Shown piece after piece: positions 53,271-61,653 of a DNA stretch of 64,000 bases (positions are counted from its first letter, which is position 1; each line of letters opens with the position of its first letter). The translations under genes were made by a program, and so were the position numbers. Under the pieces are notes generated by a model, which saw nothing but the letters and a program-made list of their open reading frames with translations, had not been told where the DNA came from and made no database searches. This DNA is from Deltaproteobacteria bacterium (lineage in GTDB: Bacteria > Myxococcota_A > Polyangia > Polyangiales > Ga0077539): contig JACRDB010000066.1 in NCBI GenBank assembly GCA_016218725.1, positions 276,691-340,690 of the forward strand, written 5' to 3'.

Positions 53271-54364
53271 CAGGCCCCGCGGAGGGTGACCACCAGCGTA
53301 CCCGGGCCGCCGTGGAGCGAGAGCGCGCCCCGCCGCCGGTCCCTCGCGCGGGGCGAGGACAGCCACCACCAGAGCGCGCCGCCGAGGAGCGCCGTGGCCC
53401 CGACGACGAAGCTCGCGTTGGTCGCGACCAGGAGCCCCCGGTAGCGATCATCGTAGTCGGAGGCGCCCTCCGCGTCGGGGCAGGGCAGGGCCGGCTCCGC
53501 GGGGCAGCGCAGGTCTCGCTCGGCGCGCTGGGAGGAGGCCAGGGCGTAGAAGCCAAGGCCCAGGAGCAGCGCCCCGGCACCGGAACCAAAGAGCACCCAG
53601 GGCCCGACCAAAGGCGCCGTGGGCGTCCGCAGCGGCCCGTGGGGGCCCAGGGGCGGCGCGGCCTGCGGCACCGAGGGCGCCTCCGCTGGTGGAAGCTGTA
53701 GTGTCGTCTGCGGTGCTGTCGTCTGTGGTGGTGTCGTGTACGGTGCTGTCGTCTGCGGCGGAGGCGCTTGAGGCAGCGGCTCCATCGCGATCGTGACCTC
53801 CACGCTGCTGCCCGCGGCGACCTGGACGTCCTCGGCCACCTCGCGGTGCCCCGGGGCCTCGGCGCGCAAGCGCACGACCCCTGGCTCTACCGGGTACGGG
53901 AGCCCCAGCAGCGCCACGGGCATCGCCGCGCCGTCGAGCTCCACGCGGAAACCCGGAGGAGGTGCCCCAAGCCTGAGCGTGATCCTCCCGACCCGGGCGT
54001 CGCTGGAGGCCCGGAGCTCACCGCAGGTCGCGCGCAGGGCGGCTCTATCGCGGAGGGCGACGTCCGCCTCGGCGCCTCGCTCGCAGGTGGTGGCCCAGGT
54101 CAGAGCCTCCACCGCGTGCCCCGCGGCGAGGTGCTCGCGGGCGAGGAGGTACGCGAGCGAAGGGGTGCCCCGGAGCTGCCAGGCGCGGGAGGCCCTATCG
54201 ATCGCCCGAGGGTGGTCCCCCGCGCGAGAAGCGGCGCGAGCCTCGGTGATGAGTTCCGCGCGGACGACCTCCACGGGCGGCGCCTGCCCGCGGACCTCCG
54301 TGGGTACCAGGGCGTGGAGCGCCATCGGAAGCCAGGCTCCGGGCCGTCGCGCCAGCCTACTCAA
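53267..54364 (-). CDS. PEGA-like / TPR two-pass membrane protein
   Basis: 365 residues from TTG 54364, overlapping the kinase stop by 8 bases. A signal-like N-terminus is followed by a TPR-like helical part (~35-120), a PEGA-like beta domain (~125-195, VVRLRAEAPGHREVAEDVQV) and a Thr/Pro/Gln-rich linker with repeated TTAPYTTPPQTT motifs. Two C-terminal hydrophobic helices flank a loop with two Cys (RCPAEPALPCPD). This matches the architecture of the gene at 1-765. PEGA-like modules in such cassettes are presumed sensors or wall-binding parts. Operon: kinase, PEGA-like, FHA-winged-helix. Confidence 0.8.
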   Translation of the reverse strand: MSRLARRPGAWLPMALHALVPTEVRGQAPPVEVVRAELITEARAASRAGDHPRAIDRASRAWQLRGTPSLAYLLAREHLAAGHAVEALTWATTCERGAEADVALRDRAALRATCGELRASSDARVGRITLRLGAPPPGFRVELDGAAMPVALLGLPYPVEPGVVRLRAEAPGHREVAEDVQVAAGSSVEVTIAMEPLPQAPPPQTTAPYTTPPQTTAPQTTLQLPPAEAPSVPQAAPPLGPHGPLRTPTAPLVGPWVLFGSGAGALLLGLGFYALASSQRAERDLRCPAEPALPCPDAEGASDYDDRYRGLLVATNASFVVGATALLGGALWWWLSSPRARDRRRGALSLHGGPGTLVVTLRGAW

Positions 54365-55607
54365 TGAAGATCTCTCGGCTACGCGGGGGAGCGCTCCGCC
54401 TCGGAGGGCCTTGGACCGTGGGCGCCGCGGGCCTCCGTGGAGGCGTGGCGACCGGGACCGCGGGTGCCTCGCGCGGCGCTACCACGGGCGTAGGGGGCGC
54501 CTCCAGGGAGTGGGACGCGCGGGGGGGAGGGGCGCGCGGGGGCGGCGTCGGTGCGCTGGTGGCCCGCTGCCACGTCGCGCCGAGGGCCACCAGGGACAGG
54601 AGCGCCACGGCGGCGACCCAGGCGCCGCCAGCGAGCCTCCCTCCCGGCGATGCCAGGCCTCGACGCACGTCGGGTGCCCGCGCGGCGCGCGGTGGGGCGG
54701 CCTCCACGGCCCGGTCCAGGGCCGCGAGGAGCGCGCCGGCGTCGGCGTAGCGGTCCGCGGGGCGCAGCGCCAGCGCGCGCGCCAGCACCGGCTCCAGCGC
54801 GCCCACGGCGACGCCGGCGCGCGCAGGCGTCGGGCGCTCGGGGTCGAGGATCTGCCCCGCCAGGGCGATGGGGTCCGAAGCGTCATACGCGGGGCGCCCC
54901 ACGAGGAGCTCGACCAGGAGCAGCCCCAGCGCGTGCACGTCGGTCCAGGGGCCGGTGCGCGCGCGGCCGAGCTGCTCCGGTGACGCGTACGCAAAGGAGA
55001 ACGCGCTGCGCTCGCTCTCCGTGCGCGTCACGCCGTCGCCGGCGCCGCGCTCGGCGTCGAAGAGCTTCGCGACGCCAAAGTCCACCAGGCGCGCGCGGTC
55101 GGGACCTCGCGCCGTGGCGGCGAGCATCACGTTCGCGGGCTTCAGGTCCCGGTGCGCGATCCCCAGCGCGTGGGCCGCCGCGACGCCCTCCAGCACCGGA
55201 CGGAGAAGCTTGAGGGCCTCCCGCGGCGCCAGCGGCGAGCGCCCCCGCGCGTCCAGCGCCGCGTCCAGGGTCAGCCCGTCGATCCACTCCATGGCGATCC
55301 AGAGGAGCTCCTGACCGTTGACGCCAGTGGCGCCGTGGTCGAGGGCCCGGGCCACCGCGGGGTGGTCCAGCCTCGCCAGGATCCGCGCCTCGGCGTGGAA
55401 GGTCTCGACCCGGCGGGCCTGGTCCTCGGCGAGGAGCGCCTCGCCCAGCACAAGCACCTTGAGGGCCACGGGCGAGCCCAGGCCTCGGTGCGTCGCCTGG
55501 TACACGGCCCCGCTCCCCCCACGGGAGACATACCGAAGCACCTCATACCGCCCTTCGAGGGTCGCTCCGCACAAGCCGAGCGGATCTTCGGAGGTGTCCG
55601 AGCCCAT
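54357..55607 (-). CDS. Hanks-type Ser/Thr protein kinase, membrane-anchored
   Basis: 416 residues from ATG 55607. The kinase domain (~15-290) has the Gly-rich loop SRGGSGAVYQA, VALKVL (ATP-binding Lys), HRDLKPANVML (catalytic loop), DFGVAKL and the APE-equivalent ASPEQLG. A transmembrane helix at ~325-345 (GGAWVAAVALLSLVALGATW) leads to a short Pro/Arg-rich periplasmic tail without PASTA or other sensor repeats. It phosphorylates Ser/Thr in the cytoplasm; likely readers are the FHA protein two genes downstream and other FHA proteins in the window. First gene of a three-gene overlapping operon. Confidence 0.94.
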   Translation of the reverse strand: MGSDTSEDPLGLCGATLEGRYEVLRYVSRGGSGAVYQATHRGLGSPVALKVLVLGEALLAEDQARRVETFHAEARILARLDHPAVARALDHGATGVNGQELLWIAMEWIDGLTLDAALDARGRSPLAPREALKLLRPVLEGVAAAHALGIAHRDLKPANVMLAATARGPDRARLVDFGVAKLFDAERGAGDGVTRTESERSAFSFAYASPEQLGRARTGPWTDVHALGLLLVELLVGRPAYDASDPIALAGQILDPERPTPARAGVAVGALEPVLARALALRPADRYADAGALLAALDRAVEAAPPRAARAPDVRRGLASPGGRLAGGAWVAAVALLSLVALGATWQRATSAPTPPPRAPPPRASHSLEAPPTPVVAPREAPAVPVATPPRRPAAPTVQGPPRRSAPPRSREIFIE

Positions 55608-55642
55608 GTCAGTATTTCCATGATAGCCCTCTCTAGAGTTTC

Positions 55643-57010
55643 ATGGAACGGCGTTCCACCACGTTCAAAGAACGGCGAAGCGCAGAGCTGGACCGGCCAT
55701 TCACGCCCTTCCAGCGAGATCCCTTGCCAAAGCCGCTGAAGTGTGGCTCTCGGAGGACGGAGCGGGAGCGATACCGCGCGCGGCGGTGGTGCTGGCAACG
55801 CCTTGGCCTCGCGCTGGCCGCCGCCGTGGGATGCGTGGGCGATGGGTGGCGGCCTCGCGCGTCCCGGATTGACGCCGCCGTCGAGGACGGCTCGGAGGTG
55901 GGCTGTGAGGCCGGGCAGGGGTGCGGCGCTCCCTCTTGCGTGGGGACCGCCCTGCGCGCGTTGAGCGCCAGCCCGGTCGCGCACACCTGCGCCATCCGCT
56001 GCGACGGAGGCGTCTGGTGCTGGGGGAGCAACGAGCGCGGCCAGCTCGGCGACGGGACCCTGACGACCCAGCGGAGCCCGGTGCAGGTCCTCGGGTTGGG
56101 AGGCCCGGCCACGTCGCTCTCGACGGGATACAACCACTCGTGTGCGGTGGTGGGCCAGGGAGTGCGCTGCTGGGGAGAGAACACCTACGGCGGCCTCGGC
56201 GACGGGACCCGCACGGACCGGCCGACCCCGGTGACGGCGGTGGGGCTCGGCGGCGTGCCGGTGCTGGTCGCCGCCGGGGGCCTCCACACCTGCGCCCTTG
56301 TCGAGGGCGGAGACCTCTGGTGCTGGGGCCGCAACGAGCACGGCGGCATCGGCGATGGGACCCTCCTGGACCGGCTGCAGCCTGCCCGGATCGAGCTGGA
56401 GGGACCCATGGTCTCGGTGGTGGCGGGTCAGTATCACACCTGCGTGCGCTCCGAGGCGGGCCGGGTGTGGTGCTGGGGCTCCAACGTCTTCGGCGCCGTG
56501 GGCGATGGCGGCACCCAGGACCGCGTCTCGCCGAGGCCCGTCACCCTGCCCGCGCCGGCCCTGATGCTCTCGACCCGCTCGAACACCACCTGCGCCCTCC
56601 TGGAGGGCGGCCAGGTCTGGTGCTGGGGCTTCAACGCCGAGGGCGGCGTCGGTGACCGGGGGCGCACGAACCGCCATCGGCCCGTCCGCGTGCTGGACCT
56701 CGAGGCCACTGCGGACGTGGCCGCGGGCGAGCGGCACTCCTGCGCGGTGTCCGGCGGTGGGACCGCGCGGTGCTGGGGCTCGAACGCCCGCGGACAGCTC
56801 GGCGACGGGACCCAGCAGAACCAGCCCTCGCCGACCGAGGTCCTGGACCCCGGGGGCCTCGCCGCCGTCGTCGTGGCCGGCGGCGCCCACAGCTGCGTCG
56901 CGCTCCGCGACGGCGGCGCGCGGTGTTGGGGCGCCGACGACCGCGGCCAGCTCGGAGACGGCGGCAATGAAGACCAGCGCGCGCCCGTGGAGGTCCGCCT
57001 GCCACCCTGA
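55643..57010 (+). CDS. RCC1-repeat lipoprotein, copy A
   Basis: Up to 455 residues from ATG 55643 (a TTG at 55724 would give a shorter signal). A basic stretch and hydrophobic segment end in the lipobox AAAVGC. After a Cys-containing linker come seven ~50-residue RCC1-type blades with the repeated HTCAxxxGGVWCWGSNxxGQLGDG signature (for example CDGGVWCWGSNERGQLGDG, CWGENTYGGLGDG, CWGFNAEGGVGD), forming a predicted seven-bladed propeller stabilised by paired Cys. Eukaryotic RCC1 binds chromatin, but bacterial secreted RCC1-like propellers have unknown ligands. Divergent from the kinase gene (35-base gap). Confidence 0.85.
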   Translation: MERRSTTFKERRSAELDRPFTPFQRDPLPKPLKCGSRRTERERYRARRWCWQRLGLALAAAVGCVGDGWRPRASRIDAAVEDGSEVGCEAGQGCGAPSCVGTALRALSASPVAHTCAIRCDGGVWCWGSNERGQLGDGTLTTQRSPVQVLGLGGPATSLSTGYNHSCAVVGQGVRCWGENTYGGLGDGTRTDRPTPVTAVGLGGVPVLVAAGGLHTCALVEGGDLWCWGRNEHGGIGDGTLLDRLQPARIELEGPMVSVVAGQYHTCVRSEAGRVWCWGSNVFGAVGDGGTQDRVSPRPVTLPAPALMLSTRSNTTCALLEGGQVWCWGFNAEGGVGDRGRTNRHRPVRVLDLEATADVAAGERHSCAVSGGGTARCWGSNARGQLGDGTQQNQPSPTEVLDPGGLAAVVVAGGAHSCVALRDGGARCWGADDRGQLGDGGNEDQRAPVEVRLPP

Positions 57011-57023
57011 GCGCCGCGATAAC

Positions 57024-57049
57024 CTTGTAACTACGCGAAATATTACAAG
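57024..57049. promoter_or_regulatory. AT-rich inverted repeat, possible terminator or operator
   Basis: CTTGTAA (57024-57030) and TTACAAG (57043-57049) form a perfect 7-bp inverted repeat with a 12-base spacer, 13 bases after the RCC1 gene stop, in one of the few AT-rich patches in this GC-rich window. It could fold at the transcript end or serve as an operator for the downstream gene; no T-tract follows, so a terminator is the weaker reading. Confidence 0.35.
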
Positions 57050-57206
57050 TTCTCTCCGGTGACAGCGCATTGAAATCGGAGGCGATTGTTCCAGGTTTCT
57101 GGGGCTGGTAACTAGTTTCGGTGGCGATTGCCTGAGCGCCTGCTTCCGGGCGTCCAGCGTGATCCTTCGAGCTCTGCGTGAGGGTCCCCGGGGCCCGACG
57201 CCAGGA

Positions 57207-57225
57207 GCGATCGCTTTGCGATCGC
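57207..57225 (+). promoter_or_regulatory. Twin GCGATCGC palindromes next to the ribosome binding site
   Basis: GCGATCGC (57207-57214) and a second GCGATCGC (57218-57225) are separated by TTT and sit immediately before AGGAGG (57226-57231) and the ATG at 57240. Each copy is an 8-bp palindrome (the same string as the HIP1 repeat known from cyanobacteria), and together they can fold into an 8-bp hairpin abutting the ribosome binding site. A translation-regulating hairpin or a twin protein-binding or GATC-methylation site are the main options. Confidence 0.45.
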
Positions 57226-57239
57226 AGGAGGGATGTTCC

Positions 57240-60200
57240 ATGTCAACGCGGTATCGAATGGTAGCGGGGCGCTGCGCGGCGCTTGCGCTGGTGGGGCTGG
57301 GGTGCAGCTCCGATGGAGCGGCGGACCGGCCGAGCACGGTGCGGCAGCTGGTGATCTCGGACCAGCTCCACAATGGCGGGACCACGGGCTTCGTGTTCCT
57401 GCCGCCGATGGTGCCTCGCCCGGCGTACTTCGGGGACTTCCTGCCGGACCTGGAGCCGCTGGTGAGGGTGGACGAGGTGCGCCCCGACGGGAGCACCATC
57501 CGCACGCTGGCGACCTTCACCCGGGACTCCGGGCCCGGGCGCGAGCGCATCCGCGTGCACCACCAGGACCGCCCCTGCGACGCCGACGACACCGACGGGG
57601 ACACGGACCCCAACGGGTACTTCTACGCGCGTTGGTGGACGCACAACGCCCACCTGAGCCTGAACGGGCTGTACCGCGTGAGGGTCTTCGTGCAGGAGCG
57701 CGTGCACCCCTGCACCCGCAGCGGCTGGGGCCGCCGGTGCCGGCATGCCGAGGACCGCACGGCGCCGCTGCGCGAGATCGGCTACGCCGACGTGGACGTG
57801 GTCCGCAACGCCCGGGAGTTCCGCGGGGTGGACCGCGGGGAGTACGTGCCGCTCGTCAACGGCCACACCCTGCGCATCAAGTTCCGGATCGACCGCCCGG
57901 TGGTGGACGCCGACGGCGACGGCGTCTACAACTGGCGAGACAACTGCCGCGACACGGCCAACGCCTCGCAGCTGGACACGGACCGCGACGGCGAGGGCGA
58001 CGCCTGCGAGTGCCTGGCCGTGACCTGCGCCGCCAGCGACGCCTGCCACGTCGCGGGCACCTGCAGCCCGACGGACGGCCGCTGCTCGAACCCCGCGTCC
58101 GCGGACGGGACCGCATGCGTGCTGTCCAACGCGACGGCGGCCTGCGCCGCGGGCGCCTGCGGCGTGACCTCGTGCAACGCGGGCTTCGCCAACTGCAACG
58201 GCACCGCCGCGGACGGCTGCGAGACCGCCACCAACACGCTGACCAACTGCGGGGCCTGCGGGGCCGCCTGCGCCTCGGGGCCGAACTCCACGCCGACCTG
58301 CGGCACGGGCGCCTGCGGCCTCGTCTGCAACGCCGGCTGGGCGGACCTCGACGGCGACCGGGCCAACGGCTGCGAGCTCGACCTGAACACCGACGCCAAC
58401 TGCGGTGCCCCCGGCAACGCCTGCGTGTCAGACACCACGGGGACCACCACCTGCGTGGCGGGCGCCTGCACCACCATGTCCTGCGCCACCGGCACCGCCA
58501 ACTGCAACACCTCCGTCGGTGACGGCTGCGAGGTCAGCCTGACGGGCGACGTCAGCAACTGCGGCGCCTGCGGCCACACCTGCGCCACGCCCAACGGCTC
58601 GCCCGCGTGCGCCGCCGGAGCGTGCGCGGTGGGCGCATGTAACACGGGCTTCGCGGACTGCAACGCCGCCGCCGCCGACGGCTGCGAGGTCGACGCGCGC
58701 AGCGACGTGCGCAACTGCGGCGCCTGCGGCAACGCCTGCGCCCTGGCCCACGCCGCGCCGGTGTGCGCCGCCGGGCGCTGCGCCGTCGCCACCTGCGACG
58801 CGGGCTTCGCCGACGTGGACGGAGACCCGGCCAACGGCTGCGAGGTCAACCTCTCCACGGACCCGGCCCACTGCGGCGCCCCGGGCAACGCGTGCTCGGC
58901 CTCCAACGGCACCGCAGCGTGCGCGGGCGGCGCCTGCGCCATCGCCTCGTGCGACGCGGGCTACGCCAACTGCGACGGCGCGGTGGGCAGCGGCTGCGAG
59001 GTGCACACCGCCGCGGACACGAGCAACTGCGGGGCCTGCGGCGTCGCGTGCGCCTCCGGCGCCCACAGCGCGGCCACCTGCGCGGCGGGGGCCTGCGGCC
59101 TGCGCTGCGACGCGGGCTTCGCCGACGTGGACGGCGCCGCGGCCAACGGCTGCGAGACCGACCTCGGCACGGACAGCGCCAACTGCGGCGCCGTGGGGAA
59201 CGCCTGCACCGCGGGCCGCACCTGCATCGGCGGCGGCTGCTCCGCGGCGGTGTGCGTGACCGGGTCCGCCAACTGCAACGGCGCCGAGGGCGACGGCTGC
59301 GAGGTCAACACCACCTCGGACCCCGCCCACTGCGGCACCTGCGGCGCCGCGTGCGCCTTCCCGAACGCCGCCCCGGAGTGCACCGCCGGCGCCTGCGGCT
59401 TCAGCGTGTGCAACAGCGGCTTCGGCGACTGCGACGGCACCTCGACCAACGGCTGCGAGGTCAACGTCGCCGCGGACACCAGCAACTGCGGCGGCTGCGG
59501 GGTGACGTGCGCGGCTGCCAACGGCGCCTCCACCTGCGTCGCGGGTGTGTGCGGCCTGGGTGAGTGCAACCCGAACTTCGCCAACTGCGACGGCAGCGTC
59601 GCCACCGGCTGCGAGGTCAACACGGGGCGTGACATCAACAACTGCGGCGCCTGTGGCAATGCCTGCCCCACCGTGGCGAACGCCACCAACTCCTGCTCGC
59701 GCGGCCTCTGCCGCCAGGCCTGCAACGCGGGCTTCGAGAACTGCGACGGCGACATCACCAACGGCTGCGAGGCCAGCTTGACCACGCCCTCAAACTGCGG
59801 CGCCTGCGGCGTGGTGTGCGCCACCAACAACGGCACGCCGACCTGCGCGGGCGGCGCCTGCGCGGTGGGGAGCTGCAATGCGGGCTTCGCCGACTGCAAC
59901 GGCTCCGCGGCGGACGGGTGCGAGGTCAACACGACCAACAACACCGCCAACTGCGGCGGCTGCGGGGTGACATGCACCGCGGCCAACGGCGCCTCCACCT
60001 GCGTCGCGGGTGTGTGCGGCCTGGGGCACTGCGCCTCGGGCTTCGCCAACTGCGACGGCAGCGTCGCCACCGGCTGCGAGGTCAACACGAGGACCGACCT
60101 CAACCACTGCGGCGCCTGCGGCAACGCCTGCCCCACCGCGGCGAACGCGGCCCGCTCCTGCGCGTCCGGCTCCTGCGGCTTCACCTGCAACGCGGGCTTC

Positions 60201-61055
60201 GCCAACTGCGACGGCAACGCCGCCAACGGCTGCGAGACCGCCGGCACCTGCGCCCCCGCGGTGGCGGGCTACCTCTACCTGCCCAGGATGGGATCCACCG
60301 TCTCCCGGTGCGACGTCAACGCCGACGGCAGCCTCGGCGCTTGCGCACTGGCCGCTGGAGGCTTCACGCACGCCTACGGGGTCACGGTGAACGGCGGCTA
60401 CGCGTACATCGCGGACGACCAGGCGAACACCCTGACGAGGTGCACCATCGGGGCGGGCGGGGCGCTCACGTCCTGCGCCAACTCCGGCGTGGCCGGCCTC
60501 CAGCAGCCCACCCAGCTGGCGGTCTCCGGCTCCACGGCCTACATCGCCAACTCCTTCGGGTACATCACGGCGTGCACCATCTCGATCGGCGACGGATCGC
60601 TCAGCGGCTGTTCGACGATGGCGTCCTTCGGCGGACCGCCGAACCACCTCCATGGCATCGCCGTGAGCGGCGGGCAGGTCTACACCACGAGGTACTTCCA
60701 GGGCCGACTCGAGCGGTGCGTCGGGGCCTCCTGCACCACCGCGGTCTTCGACAGTGGCCCCATCGGCGTCACGTTCTCGGGCGGCCGTGCGTACTACTCC
60801 GGGCTCAACTTCGGGTACGTGAAGGTCTGCAACCTCGACGGCGCTGGGAGCTTCACCGGGTGCGCCTCGACGGGAGGCGGCTTCAACCAGCCGATGGGGA
60901 TGATCGCCGTCGGCGCGAAGATGTACATCGCCAACTTCGCCGGCGGGTACCTCACGACCTGTACGATCGGAGCGGGCGGCGTGCTCGCGGGCTGCACCAA
61001 CGGCCCGGCCCTGGGTGGGAATCTCGGCTATCCCGGGATCTTCCTCCTCCCCTGA
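57240..61055 (+). CDS. 1271-residue Cys-repeat lipoprotein with C-terminal propeller
   Basis: Start ATG 57240 (AGGAGG upstream); longer frames are rejected. Signal and lipobox end GLGC. Residues ~35-250 are a unique domain ending in a thrombospondin type-3-like calcium loop (DADGDGVYNWRDNC). About 14 tandem ~45-55-residue repeats follow, of the form CNAGFANCNGTAADGCE...NCGACGxxC, each with several Cys. These occupy ~300-1020 and suggest a rigid disulfide-rod. The last ~250 residues form propeller-like repeats (GYLYLPRMGSTVSRCDVNAD, GYAYIADDQANTLTRCTIGAGG, AYIANSFGYITACTISIG). A long stalk bearing a head domain on the cell surface is the natural reading; function (adhesion, prey contact) is inferred. 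Confidence 0.85.
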   Translation: MSTRYRMVAGRCAALALVGLGCSSDGAADRPSTVRQLVISDQLHNGGTTGFVFLPPMVPRPAYFGDFLPDLEPLVRVDEVRPDGSTIRTLATFTRDSGPGRERIRVHHQDRPCDADDTDGDTDPNGYFYARWWTHNAHLSLNGLYRVRVFVQERVHPCTRSGWGRRCRHAEDRTAPLREIGYADVDVVRNAREFRGVDRGEYVPLVNGHTLRIKFRIDRPVVDADGDGVYNWRDNCRDTANASQLDTDRDGEGDACECLAVTCAASDACHVAGTCSPTDGRCSNPASADGTACVLSNATAACAAGACGVTSCNAGFANCNGTAADGCETATNTLTNCGACGAACASGPNSTPTCGTGACGLVCNAGWADLDGDRANGCELDLNTDANCGAPGNACVSDTTGTTTCVAGACTTMSCATGTANCNTSVGDGCEVSLTGDVSNCGACGHTCATPNGSPACAAGACAVGACNTGFADCNAAAADGCEVDARSDVRNCGACGNACALAHAAPVCAAGRCAVATCDAGFADVDGDPANGCEVNLSTDPAHCGAPGNACSASNGTAACAGGACAIASCDAGYANCDGAVGSGCEVHTAADTSNCGACGVACASGAHSAATCAAGACGLRCDAGFADVDGAAANGCETDLGTDSANCGAVGNACTAGRTCIGGGCSAAVCVTGSANCNGAEGDGCEVNTTSDPAHCGTCGAACAFPNAAPECTAGACGFSVCNSGFGDCDGTSTNGCEVNVAADTSNCGGCGVTCAAANGASTCVAGVCGLGECNPNFANCDGSVATGCEVNTGRDINNCGACGNACPTVANATNSCSRGLCRQACNAGFENCDGDITNGCEASLTTPSNCGACGVVCATNNGTPTCAGGACAVGSCNAGFADCNGSAADGCEVNTTNNTANCGGCGVTCTAANGASTCVAGVCGLGHCASGFANCDGSVATGCEVNTRTDLNHCGACGNACPTAANAARSCASGSCGFTCNAGFANCDGNAANGCETAGTCAPAVAGYLYLPRMGSTVSRCDVNADGSLGACALAAGGFTHAYGVTVNGGYAYIADDQANTLTRCTIGAGGALTSCANSGVAGLQQPTQLAVSGSTAYIANSFGYITACTISIGDGSLSGCSTMASFGGPPNHLHGIAVSGGQVYTTRYFQGRLERCVGASCTTAVFDSGPIGVTFSGGRAYYSGLNFGYVKVCNLDGAGSFTGCASTGGGFNQPMGMIAVGAKMYIANFAGGYLTTCTIGAGGVLAGCTNGPALGGNLGYPGIFLLP

Positions 61056-61653
61056 CCGACCCCCTCGGACCGCGCCTCGGGGCGGGTGTGTCACCTCGCC
61101 GCAGGCCCCGCCCTCGGAGCCAGCTTGAACCAACACCGGATGACGCTCGTGCACGAGCCCATCGACGCGCTCCTGCGCCGCCTCGACCAGGTCGACCGGG
61201 CGCTCGCCGCCGCCCGAGGGTAGGGCGTCCGGCGCGGACGGCTCCGGCGGCGGTGCCTTGGGCCGAGGCCCCTTCACACTGTTCAGATGGTCAAATCCTC
61301 GTCCTACATGTCGGCAAAGGCCGATTTCACTTCGGTATCACTCCGACCGAGGGCCTTGCGCCAGCGTCAGCAACTGTAATAGCGTCGTAGGTAGCCACAG
61401 ATGTACGCAGCCTTCAGCACTTTGCGGCGACCTCACCCCGCGCTGCCGCGCGCCCCCTCTCCCTGGCGGGAGAGGGGGCTGTGCCATGTTGAAGCGCAGC
61501 AGAACCTTGAGCCCCTCTCCCTGGCGGGAGAGAGGCGGCGCGGCAGCGCGGGGTGAGGTCGCCGCAAAGCACCGTCTCGAAGTGCGGCCCACAGCCCGTG
61601 GTCCATTCACAGCGTTTCAGGCGCGAACTCTCACAACAACAAGGTCTTCTCTG
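61056..61653. other. 598-base intergenic region carrying a palindromic repeat element
   Basis: No convincing gene. A 27-codon open stretch near 61140-61222 (MTLVHEPIDALLRRLDQVD) has no family. The main content is the 150-bp palindromic element at 61420-61569, listed separately. The last ~80 bases (61570-61653) are the leader of the next lipoprotein gene. GC content falls after ~61620. Confidence 0.6.
61420..61569. repeat. 150-bp palindromic repeat element (MITE/REP-like) with 32-bp perfect arms
   Basis: The left arm 61420-61451 is the exact reverse complement of the right arm 61538-61569 (32 bp, starting CTTTGCGGCGACC). Between them are two nearly identical hairpins centred on CCCCTCTCCCTGGCGGGAGA (about 61453-61478 and 61510-61535) and a short spacer. 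The whole element can fold into a long stem with two hairpins at the top. Non-coding. Similar CCCTCTCC-type palindromes are scattered in many bacterial genomes, so this is probably one member of a dispersed miniature family. Confidence 0.85.

Noticed and set aside
61140..61222. Short open frame MTLVHEPIDALL as a gene
   Set aside because: Only 27 codons, no ribosome binding site and no recognised family.
59790..61277. 495-codon minus-strand open frame over the Cys-repeat gene end
   Set aside because: Arises from the repeat structure; the plus strand has signal peptide, ribosome binding site and repeats.
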